Assembly: GCA_946811695.1 (NCBI GenBank)
Contig: OX328123.1
Coordinates: 37,537,054 to 37,601,053, forward strand
DNA length: 64,000 nucleotides
Source: Gonocerus acuteangulatus
Taxonomy: Eukaryota; Arthropoda; Insecta; Hemiptera; Coreidae
Direction of reading: 5' to 3'
A model generated the notes under the pieces. That model did no database searches, was not told the DNA's origin, and saw nothing but the letters and a program-made list of their open reading frames with translations. Below are positions 1 to 10,348 of the stretch, piece after piece. Every line of letters begins with the position of its first letter. Within the stretch, counting starts at the first letter, position 1. The position numbers and the translations under genes were made by a program.

Positions 1-820
1 CCGATTTTTACATCATTGAAATCTTTCGAAAGAAAAAAGACTCTTTTTTCTAACCATGCCAATGACTATTGTATTATCTCAAAAGGTACTTGCGAAAAAT
101 GGTTCTCAAAATAAAAATAAAATGTAAACTTTTTTGCATGTAACGTCAATTCCAGAACAAGTAGAAACACCCCGATTGGACTGAAATGTGTCACATTATG
201 GCCTTTATCGAGCCTCCAAGTTTGGTTTGAATCGGGTAAATATTCTTTGAAATATAGCCGGATTCTTGAATCTTTAACAAAATTTTAAGGGTCCCCCCTA
301 AGCGAAATTTAAAATACATTTTTTTTTATTTTTGTGATATTGTCAGATTCGTTTTTAGCACATTGAAAAACCCCTAAATTCAAATTTCAAATTTTTGGCC
401 TCTTCCAGACTGGGAAAAATCATTACTTTTTGTTTTCAATGATATTCACTATATTAGGGTTTTTTGGGGTGCTGATTTTAAATCTGCTATTATTTTTGGT
501 CTAAAAAAAATTATAATACTAGTTTACTTGAAAACGTAAGCATATTTTTGAATATATTTGATGAAATATAAATTATTGTTTAACGATTATATTTTTCTTT
601 TAATCTACTTTATAAAACAAATTAATTGGTGAAAGAATCATGTCGATATCATTTTCTTAAGTCGATATAAAAAATAAAGCACTTTCAAGCTATTTTATTT
701 TATTTCTCACCTCCTAAGGCGCATTGGACGGAACGCTCGGACACGTGTCGACTATTTTTCGATGTAGAATCACCAGAAAAAAAATGGTCCAAATCGGTGA
801 CCCCATCGCTGTTTACTCCC
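1..820. repeat. Dispersed repeat family D, left part
   Basis: Bases about 300-820 match 40,580-40,975 in the same orientation, including the block around GCGCATTGG and GGAACGCTCGGACACG. Bases 1-300 resemble the reverse complement of about 40,090-40,440. A further block of the same family resumes at 2,881, so this copy has been split by later insertions (822-1,553 and 1,554-2,880). No coding potential is seen. The inverted arrangement of its left arm suggests a rearranged or foldback-type element; the class is unknown. Confidence 0.6.
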
Positions 821-821
821 C

Positions 822-1553
822 TTGTAAGCTAAGAGAGATGTCTTGGAGGATTGGAAGAATGTCTAGGACGACTTTAAGGGCATACATGCTATGCGTTTCC
901 GCACGCTCCGCTCGCTCAAAAAGATAACAAAACCCCAGTCAATCCAACTCGCTAAAATTAATAGAATTCTATTAATTTTAGCGAGTTGGATTGACTGGGG
1001 TTTTGTTATTTTCTTGAGCGAGCGGAAACGCAAAGCACGTATGCCCTTAAGCGACAGGTGACGACGGGGGAGGATGCCCTTAAAATTAACAATATCTTTG
1101 AATAAATGGTTTCTGAACATTTCAAATGACAGTTCTCTGTTTCCCAATGTTACATATCTGCGCATGCGCGTGTTTACAAATACTCTGATGACGCCTAGTT
1201 TTATAACCTTCCTAACTTTAGTGCTTAATATTATAGTCTATTAATTTAAGCGAGTTGGATTGACTGGGGTTTTGTTATCTTTTTGAGCGAGCGTAGCGAG
1301 CGGAAAACATAGCATGTATGCCTTAAAGTCGTCATTTATGCATTAATGTCATGTATGCCTAAGTCGTCAAAAATTTAGTTGTTTACATTAGCTCTCATAA
1401 CCTGCACAACAGTGAACTTAAGTGCTTAATAACTTCTTTCCTACTTAAACCCGACGTTTTTTTTAATCGTATTCGTGTTTAGTGCATCAAAATACGTTAT
1501 TGTGCAAAGTTTGAAAGAAATCGGTTTGGAGGGCTGGAAACTGCATTTTTACC
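822..1553. mobile_element. Half copy of foldback element FB1
   Basis: The segment matches the reverse complement of 57,050-57,760, i.e. one terminal arm plus inner sequence of the complete element at 57,050-58,765. It contains the same palindrome, centred on GAATTC at about 963-968, with arms reading through GCGAGTTGGATTGACTGGGG. It ends at the family terminus GCATTTTTACC (about 1,553). The other half is missing and ORF1-type LINE sequence follows directly. The 100-residue minus-strand frame at 863-1,165 is just a reading through the palindrome, and a near-identical frame occurs in the copy at 57,430; I do not regard it as a gene. Confidence 0.7.
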
Positions 1554-2880
1554 CCTTTTTTAATAAATAAGTGGGGTAAACAATTTAGTAAAGAGCTAAG
1601 TATTAACAAAAATAGAAGAAATGGAACCTTATTAATAAGATGCCCAAACCTAAATGTTAGTAAAAGTCTACTGGATTCAAAGAAATTCGACAATGATTAC
1701 AATATTTCTGTTACTCCACATGACAAATTGAATTATATAAAAGGTATTTTTCGTTGCCATGATATCGAAAATATGTCAGACTCGATTATCCTGGACGAAC
1801 TTAAAGAAGATTATAGTAACATTGTTAATTTACAAAGAATAACCCCAAAGAAAGGAAGAGTTTTGTTTGTAGTAACATTCAATGGCGGCTCGTTGCCTGG
1901 CGAAATTAGGTTAGGTCATCTGATAACAAGACTAGACCCCTTCATACCATTACCTATGAGGTGTTTTCAGTGTTTTAGACTCAATCACCCTGCTAAAAGA
2001 TGTGCATCGCTTCCAATATGCCCGAATTGCTCGGAAATTAAACACGAAGGCCCTTGTAGTAAAATAAAATGCGTCAACTGTAGTCAAGGTCATCATTCGT
2101 TAGATAAAGACTGTCCTTTATATAAATTAGAACAAAATATTTTATCCAAAATGACTCTTGAAAAATTATCTTATGGAGAAGCAAAAAGGCGGCTTTTAGC
2201 GCCGAATACTTACGCTAAAAAAGTAATGCAAAACCAAAATCCAGAATTTAAAGAACATCTCAGTGCATTGACTAACGTAGTGAGAGGACTTGAACAGCAG
2301 GTTCACTCAATTGCACAGCCATCAAATATCGGTCAAAATACAGAAAATATTCTCTCGAAAGGCTTTGAAGAAGTGTTTCGTAGAATAGAAACTCTCTTCG
2401 TTGAAATGGAAAACAGAATGCTGAAGAAGTATCCACCAGAAGCAACTCCAAGAAGCACAGATATAGATTTATCTAAGACAGAAAATGGAAAAACTCAAAG
2501 GGGTCGGAAGAAAGGAAAGGACAACGACGACAAAATCACAGAAAATGCTAGAGCAGGACTGGTCAAGGAGCCAGGACCCAACATCATGCCTGGACCATCA
2601 GAAGACCCGATAAGGCTGGAACTCAGCATCAAGACCCACCAAAAACGTATCCAGAATACACAGGCAGAAATAGGAAAAATTAATTCTTTATTCTAAATGT
2701 ATTTCTTTAATGTTTCAAGTTTATCAAGTTCACACCCCTTCCCCAACATGCCTTTAATATTTTTTTAATTATTTCATTTTCAAATTTGTTTACAATTTTT
2801 TACTGTTGTTTATTCTTATGTATGTATTTTAAGTGATGAATTGCCCTTGTCGCGGTCTCACTAATGTATAAATAAATAAA
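1554..2880 (+). mobile_element. ORF1-only non-LTR retrotransposon copy
   Basis: A gag-like ORF1 (see the CDS entry) is followed by a 3' untranslated stretch and an A-rich simple tail (ATAAATAAATAAATAG near 2,870). There is no trace of an ORF2 endonuclease or reverse transcriptase. The left end abuts the foldback terminus at 1,553; the right end abuts family D sequence that continues the interrupted repeat. Either the element is non-autonomous and ORF1-only, or it lost ORF2 by internal deletion. The second ORF1 copy at 51,755-52,770 has the same layout. Confidence 0.65.
1560..2696 (+). CDS. LINE ORF1 (gag-like, three zinc knuckles), 5'-truncated
   Basis: This is a retrotransposon nucleic-acid-binding ORF1 protein, expected to coat element RNA in the ribonucleoprotein particle. 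The frame is open from the left junction to TAA at 2,694. There is no convincing start codon: the apparent start near 1,728 is TTG and the frame runs on upstream, with residues typical of the region before the zinc knuckles in I/Jockey ORF1. Counting from 1,728, CCHC motifs lie at residues 79-92 (CFQCFRLNHPAKRC), 98-110 (CPNC..H..C) and 115-129 (CVNC..H..C). A charged, lysine-rich tail follows at about 235-275. There is no internal stop, unusual for an old copy. It is not a host gene. The clade (I or Jockey) is not settled. Confidence 0.75.
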   Translation, partial: LINKWGKQFSKELSINKNRRNGTLLIRCPNLNVSKSLLDSKKFDNDYNISVTPHDKLNYIKGIFRCHDIENMSDSIILDELKEDYSNIVNLQRITPKKGRVLFVVTFNGGSLPGEIRLGHLITRLDPFIPLPMRCFQCFRLNHPAKRCASLPICPNCSEIKHEGPCSKIKCVNCSQGHHSLDKDCPLYKLEQNILSKMTLEKLSYGEAKRRLLAPNTYAKKVMQNQNPEFKEHLSALTNVVRGLEQQVHSIAQPSNIGQNTENILSKGFEEVFRRIETLFVEMENRMLKKYPPEATPRSTDIDLSKTENGKTQRGRKKGKDNDDKITENARAGLVKEPGPNIMPGPSEDPIRLELSIKTHQKRIQNTQAEIGKINSLF

Positions 2881-3030
2881 TAGTCATTTTTATGGTTAGA
2901 AAAAGGAGTATTTCTTCTTTAGAAATGCCGTAAATTTTGCATTATCTCAAGAGGACGTCACGTTTCAAAACGTCACGTAAAGTTTTCGCTTACAAATTTG
3001 TAGAACTTGGGGTGCTGATTTTAAACTCGC
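2881..3030. repeat. Dispersed repeat family D, continuation
   Basis: This block matches about 40,390-40,560 (TATGGTTAGAAAAAG..., AAAACGTCACGTAAA, TTGGGGTGCTGATTTTAAA). It continues family D to the right of the inserted LINE copy, supporting the nested-insertion reading of 822-2,880. Confidence 0.55.
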
Positions 3031-4362
3031 CACACACTCTTCTATTTTCCTTTTATTTATAAGTCTACCTATTTTTATCACAAAAGGTGTAAAAAAAAAA
3101 AAAACCAAAAAAGTGCTATTTAAAAATTGAATTTATTTTTTTCGGAGGCGTACAATGACCACAGCAAGCTCAAAAATATTTGCAGGTGAAAAAAAAAGTG
3201 TGCTTCTGTGCCACATCAATAATAAGTTGAACACAGAAATACGGCGTACCTTAATAAATTCGCGGGGAAAAGTTAAAAGTACAGGGTATTACGAGTATTT
3301 TTGCGCAGTCTGCAGTTTTTTTCAGATACCCTGGACTGTGAAGAACAAGTCCTTGAAGTTGTTGAATAAAAAAAAAACAAGTTTCAAATTCGGCCAATGT
3401 CGCGGGGTTTAGGCGTTTCGTCCCACTGTGAGGCGTCTCGCTCTCTGTGGCTTGAGCAATGCAATTGTAATTATAAACTTAAGTCAAGAAATATGGGCTT
3501 GCTTGGTGTATACTAATAAGTTTTAATTGACCTTAGGGGGGGGGGTTGGTATATTGTGTAGGTTCTAAGTATGAGGATTAGAAACTTTAGCAAGAAGAAA
3601 ATGTAAGTACCTATACATTGCAGAGAAGTTCAAGTCACAGGGACTGCGTGATATCGTCGATACAAAAGCAAACTAACGAATATGAAAAAATGCATCTTTC
3701 ATTGTCCATCTTTAATAATTTCTGCTGGACTTATTTACGGCAAATTCTTCAATCTGACTTCACTTTATTAAAGGGAAAGTATTCCACTATCAAAAGGTCA
3801 AATCTGCCGAATATTTCACTGTCCAAGAAAAAGTTATGAATTAATACTTTTCTACTCTGACGATATGGCCTTGTTTTCGTATAATGCTAATATATGATGT
3901 AATTGGAAAACTTACAATAGAAATATTTTAGACCCTAATTTTTTTTTATTTTTTTTTATTTTATTTTTTTTTTTTTATTTTTTTTTTTTTATTTTTTTTT
4001 TTTTACTGCGCATCGACATCGAGGCCATTGGCACCATTTTTTTTTATCCTAATATTTTGTATTCAGTGGGACAAAATCATCACTCCTCACACTTCCAAGC
4101 ACTGTTTACACCGAATCGTAGGCTTTATATAATGTGATTAGTTGTTTTTTTACGGCGCATCGACAACTGGGCCATTAGTGCCGAAACGTGTGATTACTAT
4201 AAGTAATGTAATATGACTGGCATTCATTAATCTAATTATTATTTAATGTATAAATTTATAACGCACAAATAACTTATTTATATTTATTCAAATAAATATT
4301 GTTTATGATAAACATAGTAAATAACTAGATGCATTGCATATCGCCTATTTATTTATATTTTT
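3031..4362. other. Non-coding AT-rich stretch with SINE tail fragments
   Basis: No supported gene is seen. The short frames at 3,155-3,412 and 3,618-3,839 show no recognisable domain. At about 3,945-4,035 and 4,148-4,185 there are two reverse-orientation tails of SINE family S2 (poly-T, then GCGCATCGAC...GGCCATT). A G-run lies at about 3,538-3,546. Confidence 0.5.
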
Positions 4363-4499
<137 letters not shown>

Positions 4500-4530
4500 C
4501 ACTCCCATTATTTTAAGTAAGCACACCTTT

Positions 4531-4640
4531 TAGCGCGGTTCCTCCCTATCTCCATAGGGAGAACCCGCTTTAAATGAGGTTGACCTCACGGCGCGATCCG
4601 GACGTGCCGACCAGAAACTTTCTCGTTTCGGACCCCATAG

Positions 4641-4721
<81 letters not shown>

Positions 4722-5957
4722 TTGTCTGTTAACGCTCTAGCAAGCTCAAAAATGGTCCGAATTTGGTACAAAAATCTGTCTTCTTATTTGAAAGGTCAAG
4801 TTCGTTAGCCAGCAGAATCCGCCCAATGGAAGATGGCGTTTGGGGCGAAATTCGCGCAAAAAAAATCGTAACGCTTACGTTTTTGAGTTCATATGCTTCC
4901 AGGTACTTCTTTTATAGGTTTCTTAACATAGGAAAACGAATGAAACAATTTATAAGGCGATATCTGTAACCGTTTTTGAGAAAAGAGGAATCAATATTTT
5001 CGCATGTCATTATTTTATTGTGGGTACTTAAAATCGCGGGGTTCAATTGAAATTTTTTCTACATCTTGGAAATTAATTCCAACTGGGATGTTTAAATTTT
5101 GGTTATATTTGGAGTTAAGGAAGTATGCGAAAAAAAATATTTTAGTAATAGACATGAAAAGTTTTCGGATCTTCATACATTTTTCGTAAATTTCTCGATA
5201 ACGGTTGGGAAATCGTGGTAAGTGGAAGGCAATCATTCGAATACTTACTAAATTCTCTACAAAAAAGGTTCTGAAGCATTATTCGATGGGACAACGTCAA
5301 TCAGAGATATAAGCGCTTAAAACTTAAAAATTGTTTGTTTTGTTGTTTCGAAAGGGTTTTTCTATTTGTTTATCTCACTTTTTAATTGCTTGTTTTTTGT
5401 TTTAAATTGCATTGATCAGTAAAATTCGTATTGTAGTAAAATAAGCTAAGAAACGGTAAAAGGTATAGGTAATACGTTTGGAATAGCTGTGGAAATCAAG
5501 ATGGCTGTGGCTAACCATGATGGCGTATACATAGGTTTGTTTTTAATTCTCCTATCTATATAACCTTCCTCCTGCTACAACTGAAGTTATCATTTTTTCT
5601 TATTTTACAGAAAGATTTAACCCACGAGAGAATGAACTTTTATTTGCCATGAAGCACATATTTACAGTTGATTATTACAGTGAAACGAATTTGTTAGTAA
5701 AACAAGGAACTTAAAATGACAACGAATTTTCGGTTGTTTGGAATAGAGCCTGCTGAGCAGTATTCGTAGAGTGAGTAGTTTTTAGTACATAATTGTATTG
5801 ACTTATTCAGCCTTCCTCAAGAATGAGGATTAAGAATTATCCGCTTCTGTGTAAGTTGGCTACTGTCAGTTTCCTGTTATTTGTGATGCCTAATCTACTC
5901 CACTTCTTCGAGATATACGGCACCGCGCTAAGATGACGCAGTTCCTGCGAGTCGGAC
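4531..5957 (-). mobile_element. HINE/Helentron-like element, family A copy 1
   Basis: In minus orientation the 5' end is at about 5,957 (GTCCGACTCGCAGGAACTGC) and the 3' hairpin end at 4,531 (plus strand TAGCGCGGTTCCTCCC, loop, inverted copy). The subterminal TTAGCGCGGTT of the 5' end (plus strand near 5,925) is the inverse of the 3' terminus AACCGCGCTAA. An internal (TA)n array lies at 4,643-4,719, at the same place as in sister copies, flanked by family sequence reading AGTTTCT...GTCGGCACTTCCGGATTG and TTTGGTACAAAAATC. No transposase is encoded, so the copy is non-autonomous. Confidence 0.7.
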
Positions 5958-5959
5958 TT

Positions 5960-5976
5960 TTTATTTTATACTCGCG

Positions 5977-6036
<60 letters not shown>

Positions 6037-6487
6037 GATAGCACGATAGCGGCCAGAGTTTTTGTTTTTTCTTCACAAAACGTGGTATATAGCGTTCAAT
6101 TAGCAAACGATTGAACGAGTTCGTTAACCACCAAAATCGGTCCACCGGAAGAGGGGGTTTACCCCGGACCCAAAACACTAATTTGACCATGCCATTGGTC
6201 CATAGGGGGACTGTATCGTGTTCCTGCGTCAGATCAAAAGACGGAAAATGAAGTTTTTGTATATTTATTAAGTACTGTAGTATCATGTATAAACATAACT
6301 CTGGGAGCAAATTATTTACAAAATTAATAATTGAACAGTTCTCATAAGACATGTAAATGAACAGAACTATTCACGTTTTTATTTTATTTATATAGGTTAT
6401 TTACAGCAAATTATTCAGTAATGTAGTCTACTCTACAAAAATTCTGAGGAAAGTGCTTAGTTACGCAGCTCCTGCGTGGCGTACTTT
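5960..6487 (-). repeat. Dispersed repeat family B, reverse copy
   Basis: The segment matches 55,900-56,190 in the same orientation (ACTGTATCGTGTTCCTGCG through TTACGCAGCTCCTGCG). It also carries the GTTAACCACCAAAATCGGTC...GGACCCAAAACACTAATTTG module seen at 20,240-20,360 and 54,607-54,680. A (TA)n array lies at 5,980-6,034. The end resembles a diverged family A 5' end (hairpin GCAGCTCCTGC), so this may be a HINE subfamily. It is non-coding. Confidence 0.55.
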
Positions 6488-6690
6488 TTTTTATTTATTT
6501 AAATTTTAACGTCCATTGTTATTAACTAAGAATTTTAGGACGGGTTATCTATAGGTTGCCACCCTTTTCTAGCCAGGACAGGGCTGATGCCCTTCTTTTT
6601 TTTTTTAAAGAAAAGCCATCACCCCATACCCACTACCCATGGCACGGAGTGTTATGTGCTCACGTCTTAACTCTCACGGCCAGGGGCCTC
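6488..6690 (-). mobile_element. SINE family S1 copy (tRNA-derived), degenerate
   Basis: This is a reverse-orientation copy of S1. The tail (AAATTTTAACGTCCATTG, ACGGGTTATCTATAGG) is at the left and the tRNA-like head at the right (CACGGAGTG...CTCACGTCTTAACTCTCACGGCC). Box B is damaged compared with the copies at 31.6, 38.3 and 55.0 kb. Confidence 0.65.
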
Positions 6691-7949
6691 CTAAATGCTT
6701 ATTAGACCGAATTTAATATTAAAATTGAGAATTCCTAAATTGAGGAATGATTTTGAGAACTTCAAAAGGTAATGACGACCTTAAATAAAAAGTCATGAGG
6801 GAGATCTTATCGAAATTTAAGCCGGAACCTATTTTGTGGAAAGATTTCTATTTAATTACTTCGAATAATCACATACGAATCTATAATAATTTCTTAGAAT
6901 AATCACATACGAATCTATAATCATTTCTTAAGAAAATATTAAAGCAAAAGACTAAAAATATAGATAGATCGGAAGGTAAACTGTAATAGTCGTTCATACA
7001 GTAAATTATCAGATTATTTCTGAAATATTACACAATAAGAGAGAATATCCATAAAAAAGTTCGAATTGCTTCTTTTTAGGATATTTTTATATAAACCTGT
7101 GTATATTAGAGGACGAATTCTTGGCGTACAATGGAAGTAAATCAACATTTCCGAAAACTCGTGGAACCATTTCTCCGAGAAGAGTGTTGAACGCCTTCAA
7201 ACGGCCGCCATCCATATACGACGATTTCTACATATTTAACAAAATATATGGATTCTTGTTACAGGTGGAAGGTCAATAACACCTCCATGTAACACTTTCA
7301 CCACATTTGTTTTCTCTCTTCACTATTTTAGCTACAGGATCTAGAAACAGAATGATTTTTTCCCATACTTCAAGAGTATTCTCATTAATTTAGGCCCAAT
7401 GTCAGAAAGTTTGACAAAATTACACACTACTCTAAATGACTGATATATAATTGTAAAACATGGAGACAAAAATTATTAATTTTTTCCCTGCGATGGTCAA
7501 CTAAGCCACACATCAGCCCAACTGGGAATAATAACAATTAGAGCGCTTTGAAACGATAAAAGTTGCGAATTATAAATGCGCAATGAATAGATCTATGATT
7601 ACAAAAAAAGCTTCGGCTTTCTCCTAGGTGTGGAAGATCACATTTCAAACTAGACGTGTTAAAGTGAATTTTAGAACAAAAATCATCTGCCTTTATCTGC
7701 CTATCCGATCATAACACTGCAAAGAAAGGAATGGATTTGAATAGGCCTGTTTGTACACAGGCCTATAATAATAATAATAATAATAAGGCAGGGAGCAACT
7801 GAAAGCGCAGTTGCTTGGGGCTTTACGAACCCCCCCTTCCCGAGTACATTACACCGCACACATAACACACACAGTACACTAAACACTTACACTGACATAA
7901 AGTCACCTACAATACACACTCCAGGGTCACCTTCCCTGGGAGTAGGTAT
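6691..7949. other. No gene recognised
   Basis: AT-rich sequence with a small direct duplication (TAGAATAATCACATACGAATC at about 6,860-6,920) and a short TAA triplet run at 7,767-7,787. The 7,701-7,886 frame has no recognisable domain. Confidence 0.5.
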
Positions 7950-8151
7950 AAAATGCACTACCCACATACAGTGGTGAAATGAAAGTCAGTACTAGGCTTG
8001 CACAAATCTCGAGTTAGGTCTGCTCCAGAGGGAATAATATCTGAGACATTGGGAGCAGTGTGAGCGGTGATCCGATGCCATACTAGCCCGTAAGATTAAG
8101 TATATATAAGAAGTATACAATTAAGCACTGGCTTCAGCTTGGAGGAGAGTA
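7950..8151 (+). repeat. 200-bp direct repeat, left of HINE copy 2
   Basis: The block starting AAATGCACTACCCACATAC and running through GCACTGGCTTCAGCTTGGAG is repeated almost unchanged at 10,147-10,348. The pair brackets the complete family A element at 8,211-10,147. Confidence 0.9.
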
Positions 8152-8210
8152 TCTTCCAATGGTATTATCCATGATAACCATTGGGCTTTCTAATGGTATT
8201 ATCCTTCTTT

Positions 8211-9272
8211 TCCGTCTCGCAGGAACTGCATCATCTTAGCGCGGTTCCGTTCATATCCCTAGTCTAATTTGGAAAGATTAAAATAGAAGCAGTTATTATT
8301 TTGGTTCCACCAGTCTTTGTTTTTAAATTAATTATTATGATGGCGTGTCAACCCTTAAGGTCACTAACGCCATTCCTGTGAGTAGTAAAGTCATGAAAGG
8401 TCATGATTTACAATCTTACCTGGAAGGGTCTGCTAACACTAGAAACGGACCCGCTAGTGACAAGGTCTTGGAATCCTGGAAATCTATATTTCTAACAATA
8501 AATTGTTTTTGTTATTTTACTTAACCAGTTTCATTGTCAAATACATTATCCAACTATAAGCAATTAAAAAATAACAAGGAATAAAACAGACAAAAAGAGA
8601 CATTCGAATAAACGAAATCAATTAATTTAAAGTTTTAAGCACTTATTTCTCCGATTGACATCGCCTAATTAAAACTTTCTTCAGAACCTTTTTTGTAGAG
8701 CATTTAGTAAGTTTTCGAATGGTAATCTTCCGCTTCACAGGATTGTCAACGGTTTTCGAGATACTAACGAAAGTATACAAAGTTACCAAAACTTTTTTTG
8801 TCTGTTAATAAAATATTTTATTCTAACTCTTCCTTTACCCTAAACGTAACAAAAATTTCAACATATTAGTGTTGATGAAATTCGAACATGCAGAAAATGT
8901 TTCAAGTGAATCCCATAATTCTAAGTACCAAAATCAAAGACAAACAACCCTCCCTAGGAAGGACGCTAGGCAGTTGAAAAGCTATATCTTGGAAATCCAT
9001 ATCTCTAACATTAAATTATTTTTCTTATTGTTCTTAACCTGTTTTATTTTCAAATACATTATCCAACTATAAGCAATTAAAAAATAACAAGGAATAATAA
9101 AACAGACGAAAAGAACAGTTCGAGCAGTGGCTAGCACGCTAGATTCATTAGCGGGAGATGGTGGGTTCGATCCCCACCGGCGCCAGAAATTTTCTCATCT
9201 CAGGGCTCGCTGAGAAAATTCCTGCCTGCACCCTGGAGGCCGGCGCTAATGGCCAAGATTTGTCGATGCGCC

Positions 9273-9318
<46 letters not shown>

Positions 9319-9952
9319 AGTTCGAATAAGCGAAATCAATTACTTTAAAGTTTTAAGCTCTTATTTCTCCGATCGACATCTCCTAATCAAAACTTTCATT
9401 AGAACCTTTTTTTTAGAGCATTTAGTAAGCTTTCTAATGGTATTCTTCCATTTACCAAGATTCTCAATCTTTTTCGAGATATTAAAGAAAGTAAACAAAG
9501 TTACTAAAACTTTTTATGCCTGTTAATAAAATATTTTATTCTAACCCTTCCTTAACTCCAAACGTAACCAAAATTTCAACATATTAGTTTTCATGAAAGT
9601 AAAACATGCAGAAAATGTTTCAACTGAATCCCATGATTCTAAGTACCCAAACCAAAAACGGTATTCAAAAACTATTTTTCCAATTTTCTCGAAAACGGTT
9701 AAAGCTATCGCCTTGAAAATGGGTTCATTCGTTTTCCTAGCCCAGGAAGCATAGAAAACGAGTACTTACAAGCTTATGAACTCAAAAACGTAAGCGTTAC
9801 GAATTTTTTTGGCCGAATTTCGACCCAAACGCCATCTTCCAGTAGGCGGATTTTGCTGGTTAACGAACTTGACCTTTCTAATTTGACGAAAGATTTTTGT
9901 ACCAAATTTCATCAAAATCGGACCATTCTTCTAAGAGCTACAGAGCGAACAG

Positions 9953-10011
<59 letters not shown>

Positions 10012-10147
10012 AATTTGAACCACCGTTACTTTCGGTCTCTAGGGGTTCTGAAACGCGAAATTTTCTAGTCGGCACTTCCGGATTGTTTCATTGTATCAAC
10101 CTTATAAGCGGGGTTCCTCCCTATGGGGGAGGGAGGAACCGCGCTAA
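8211..10147 (+). mobile_element. HINE/Helentron-like element, family A copy 2 (complete)
   Basis: The 5' end is TCCGTCTCGCAGGAACTGC, followed by the subterminal TTAGCGCGGTT. The 3' end is a hairpin, GCGGGGTTCCTCCCTAT with its inverse, closing AACCGCGCTAAAA. A (TA)n array lies at 9,957-10,009 between ACAGAGCGAACAGACAAA and AAATTTGAACCACC. The copy also has two related internal segments (about 8,510-9,075 and 9,325-9,660), separated by the SINE at 9,124-9,314. No transposase frame is present. It is the longest copy in the window (about 1.9 kb). Confidence 0.72.
9124..9314 (+). mobile_element. SINE family S2, full-length, with TSD and poly-A
   Basis: This is a tRNA-derived SINE of about 190 bp. 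The head has a box A-like TGGCTAGCACG and box B GGTTCGATCCC (9,164-9,174). The body ends GCGCTAATGG...GATGCGCCGT, followed by about 40 A residues (9,275-9,314). It is flanked by the direct duplication GAACAGTTCGA (9,113-9,123 and 9,315-9,325), which extends to AAAAGAACAGTTCGA if the shared A residues are counted. The intact duplication and pure poly-A indicate a recent L1-type insertion, here into HINE copy 2. Confidence 0.88.
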
Positions 10148-10348
10148 AAATGCACTACCCACATACAGTGGTGAAATGAAAGTCAGTACTAGGCTTGCAC
10201 AAATCTCGAGTTAGGTCTGCTCCAGAGGGAATAATATCTGAGACATTGGGAGCAGTGTGAGCGGTGGTCCGATGCCATACTAGCCCGTAAGATTAAGGAT
10301 ATATAAGAAGTATACAATTAAGCACTGGCTTCAGCTTGGAGGGGAGTT
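10147..10348 (+). repeat. 200-bp direct repeat, right of HINE copy 2
   Basis: This is the second copy of 7,950-8,151. It starts exactly where the HINE ends (CGCTAAAA merges with AAAATGCACTACCC). Differences from the first copy are few, so the duplication is either recent or conserted. Confidence 0.9.

Noticed and set aside
863..1165. 100-codon frame (minus strand), repeated at 57,430-57,723
   Set aside because: Both frames run through the large palindrome and arm of foldback element FB1; their similarity reflects copying of the element, not protein conservation.
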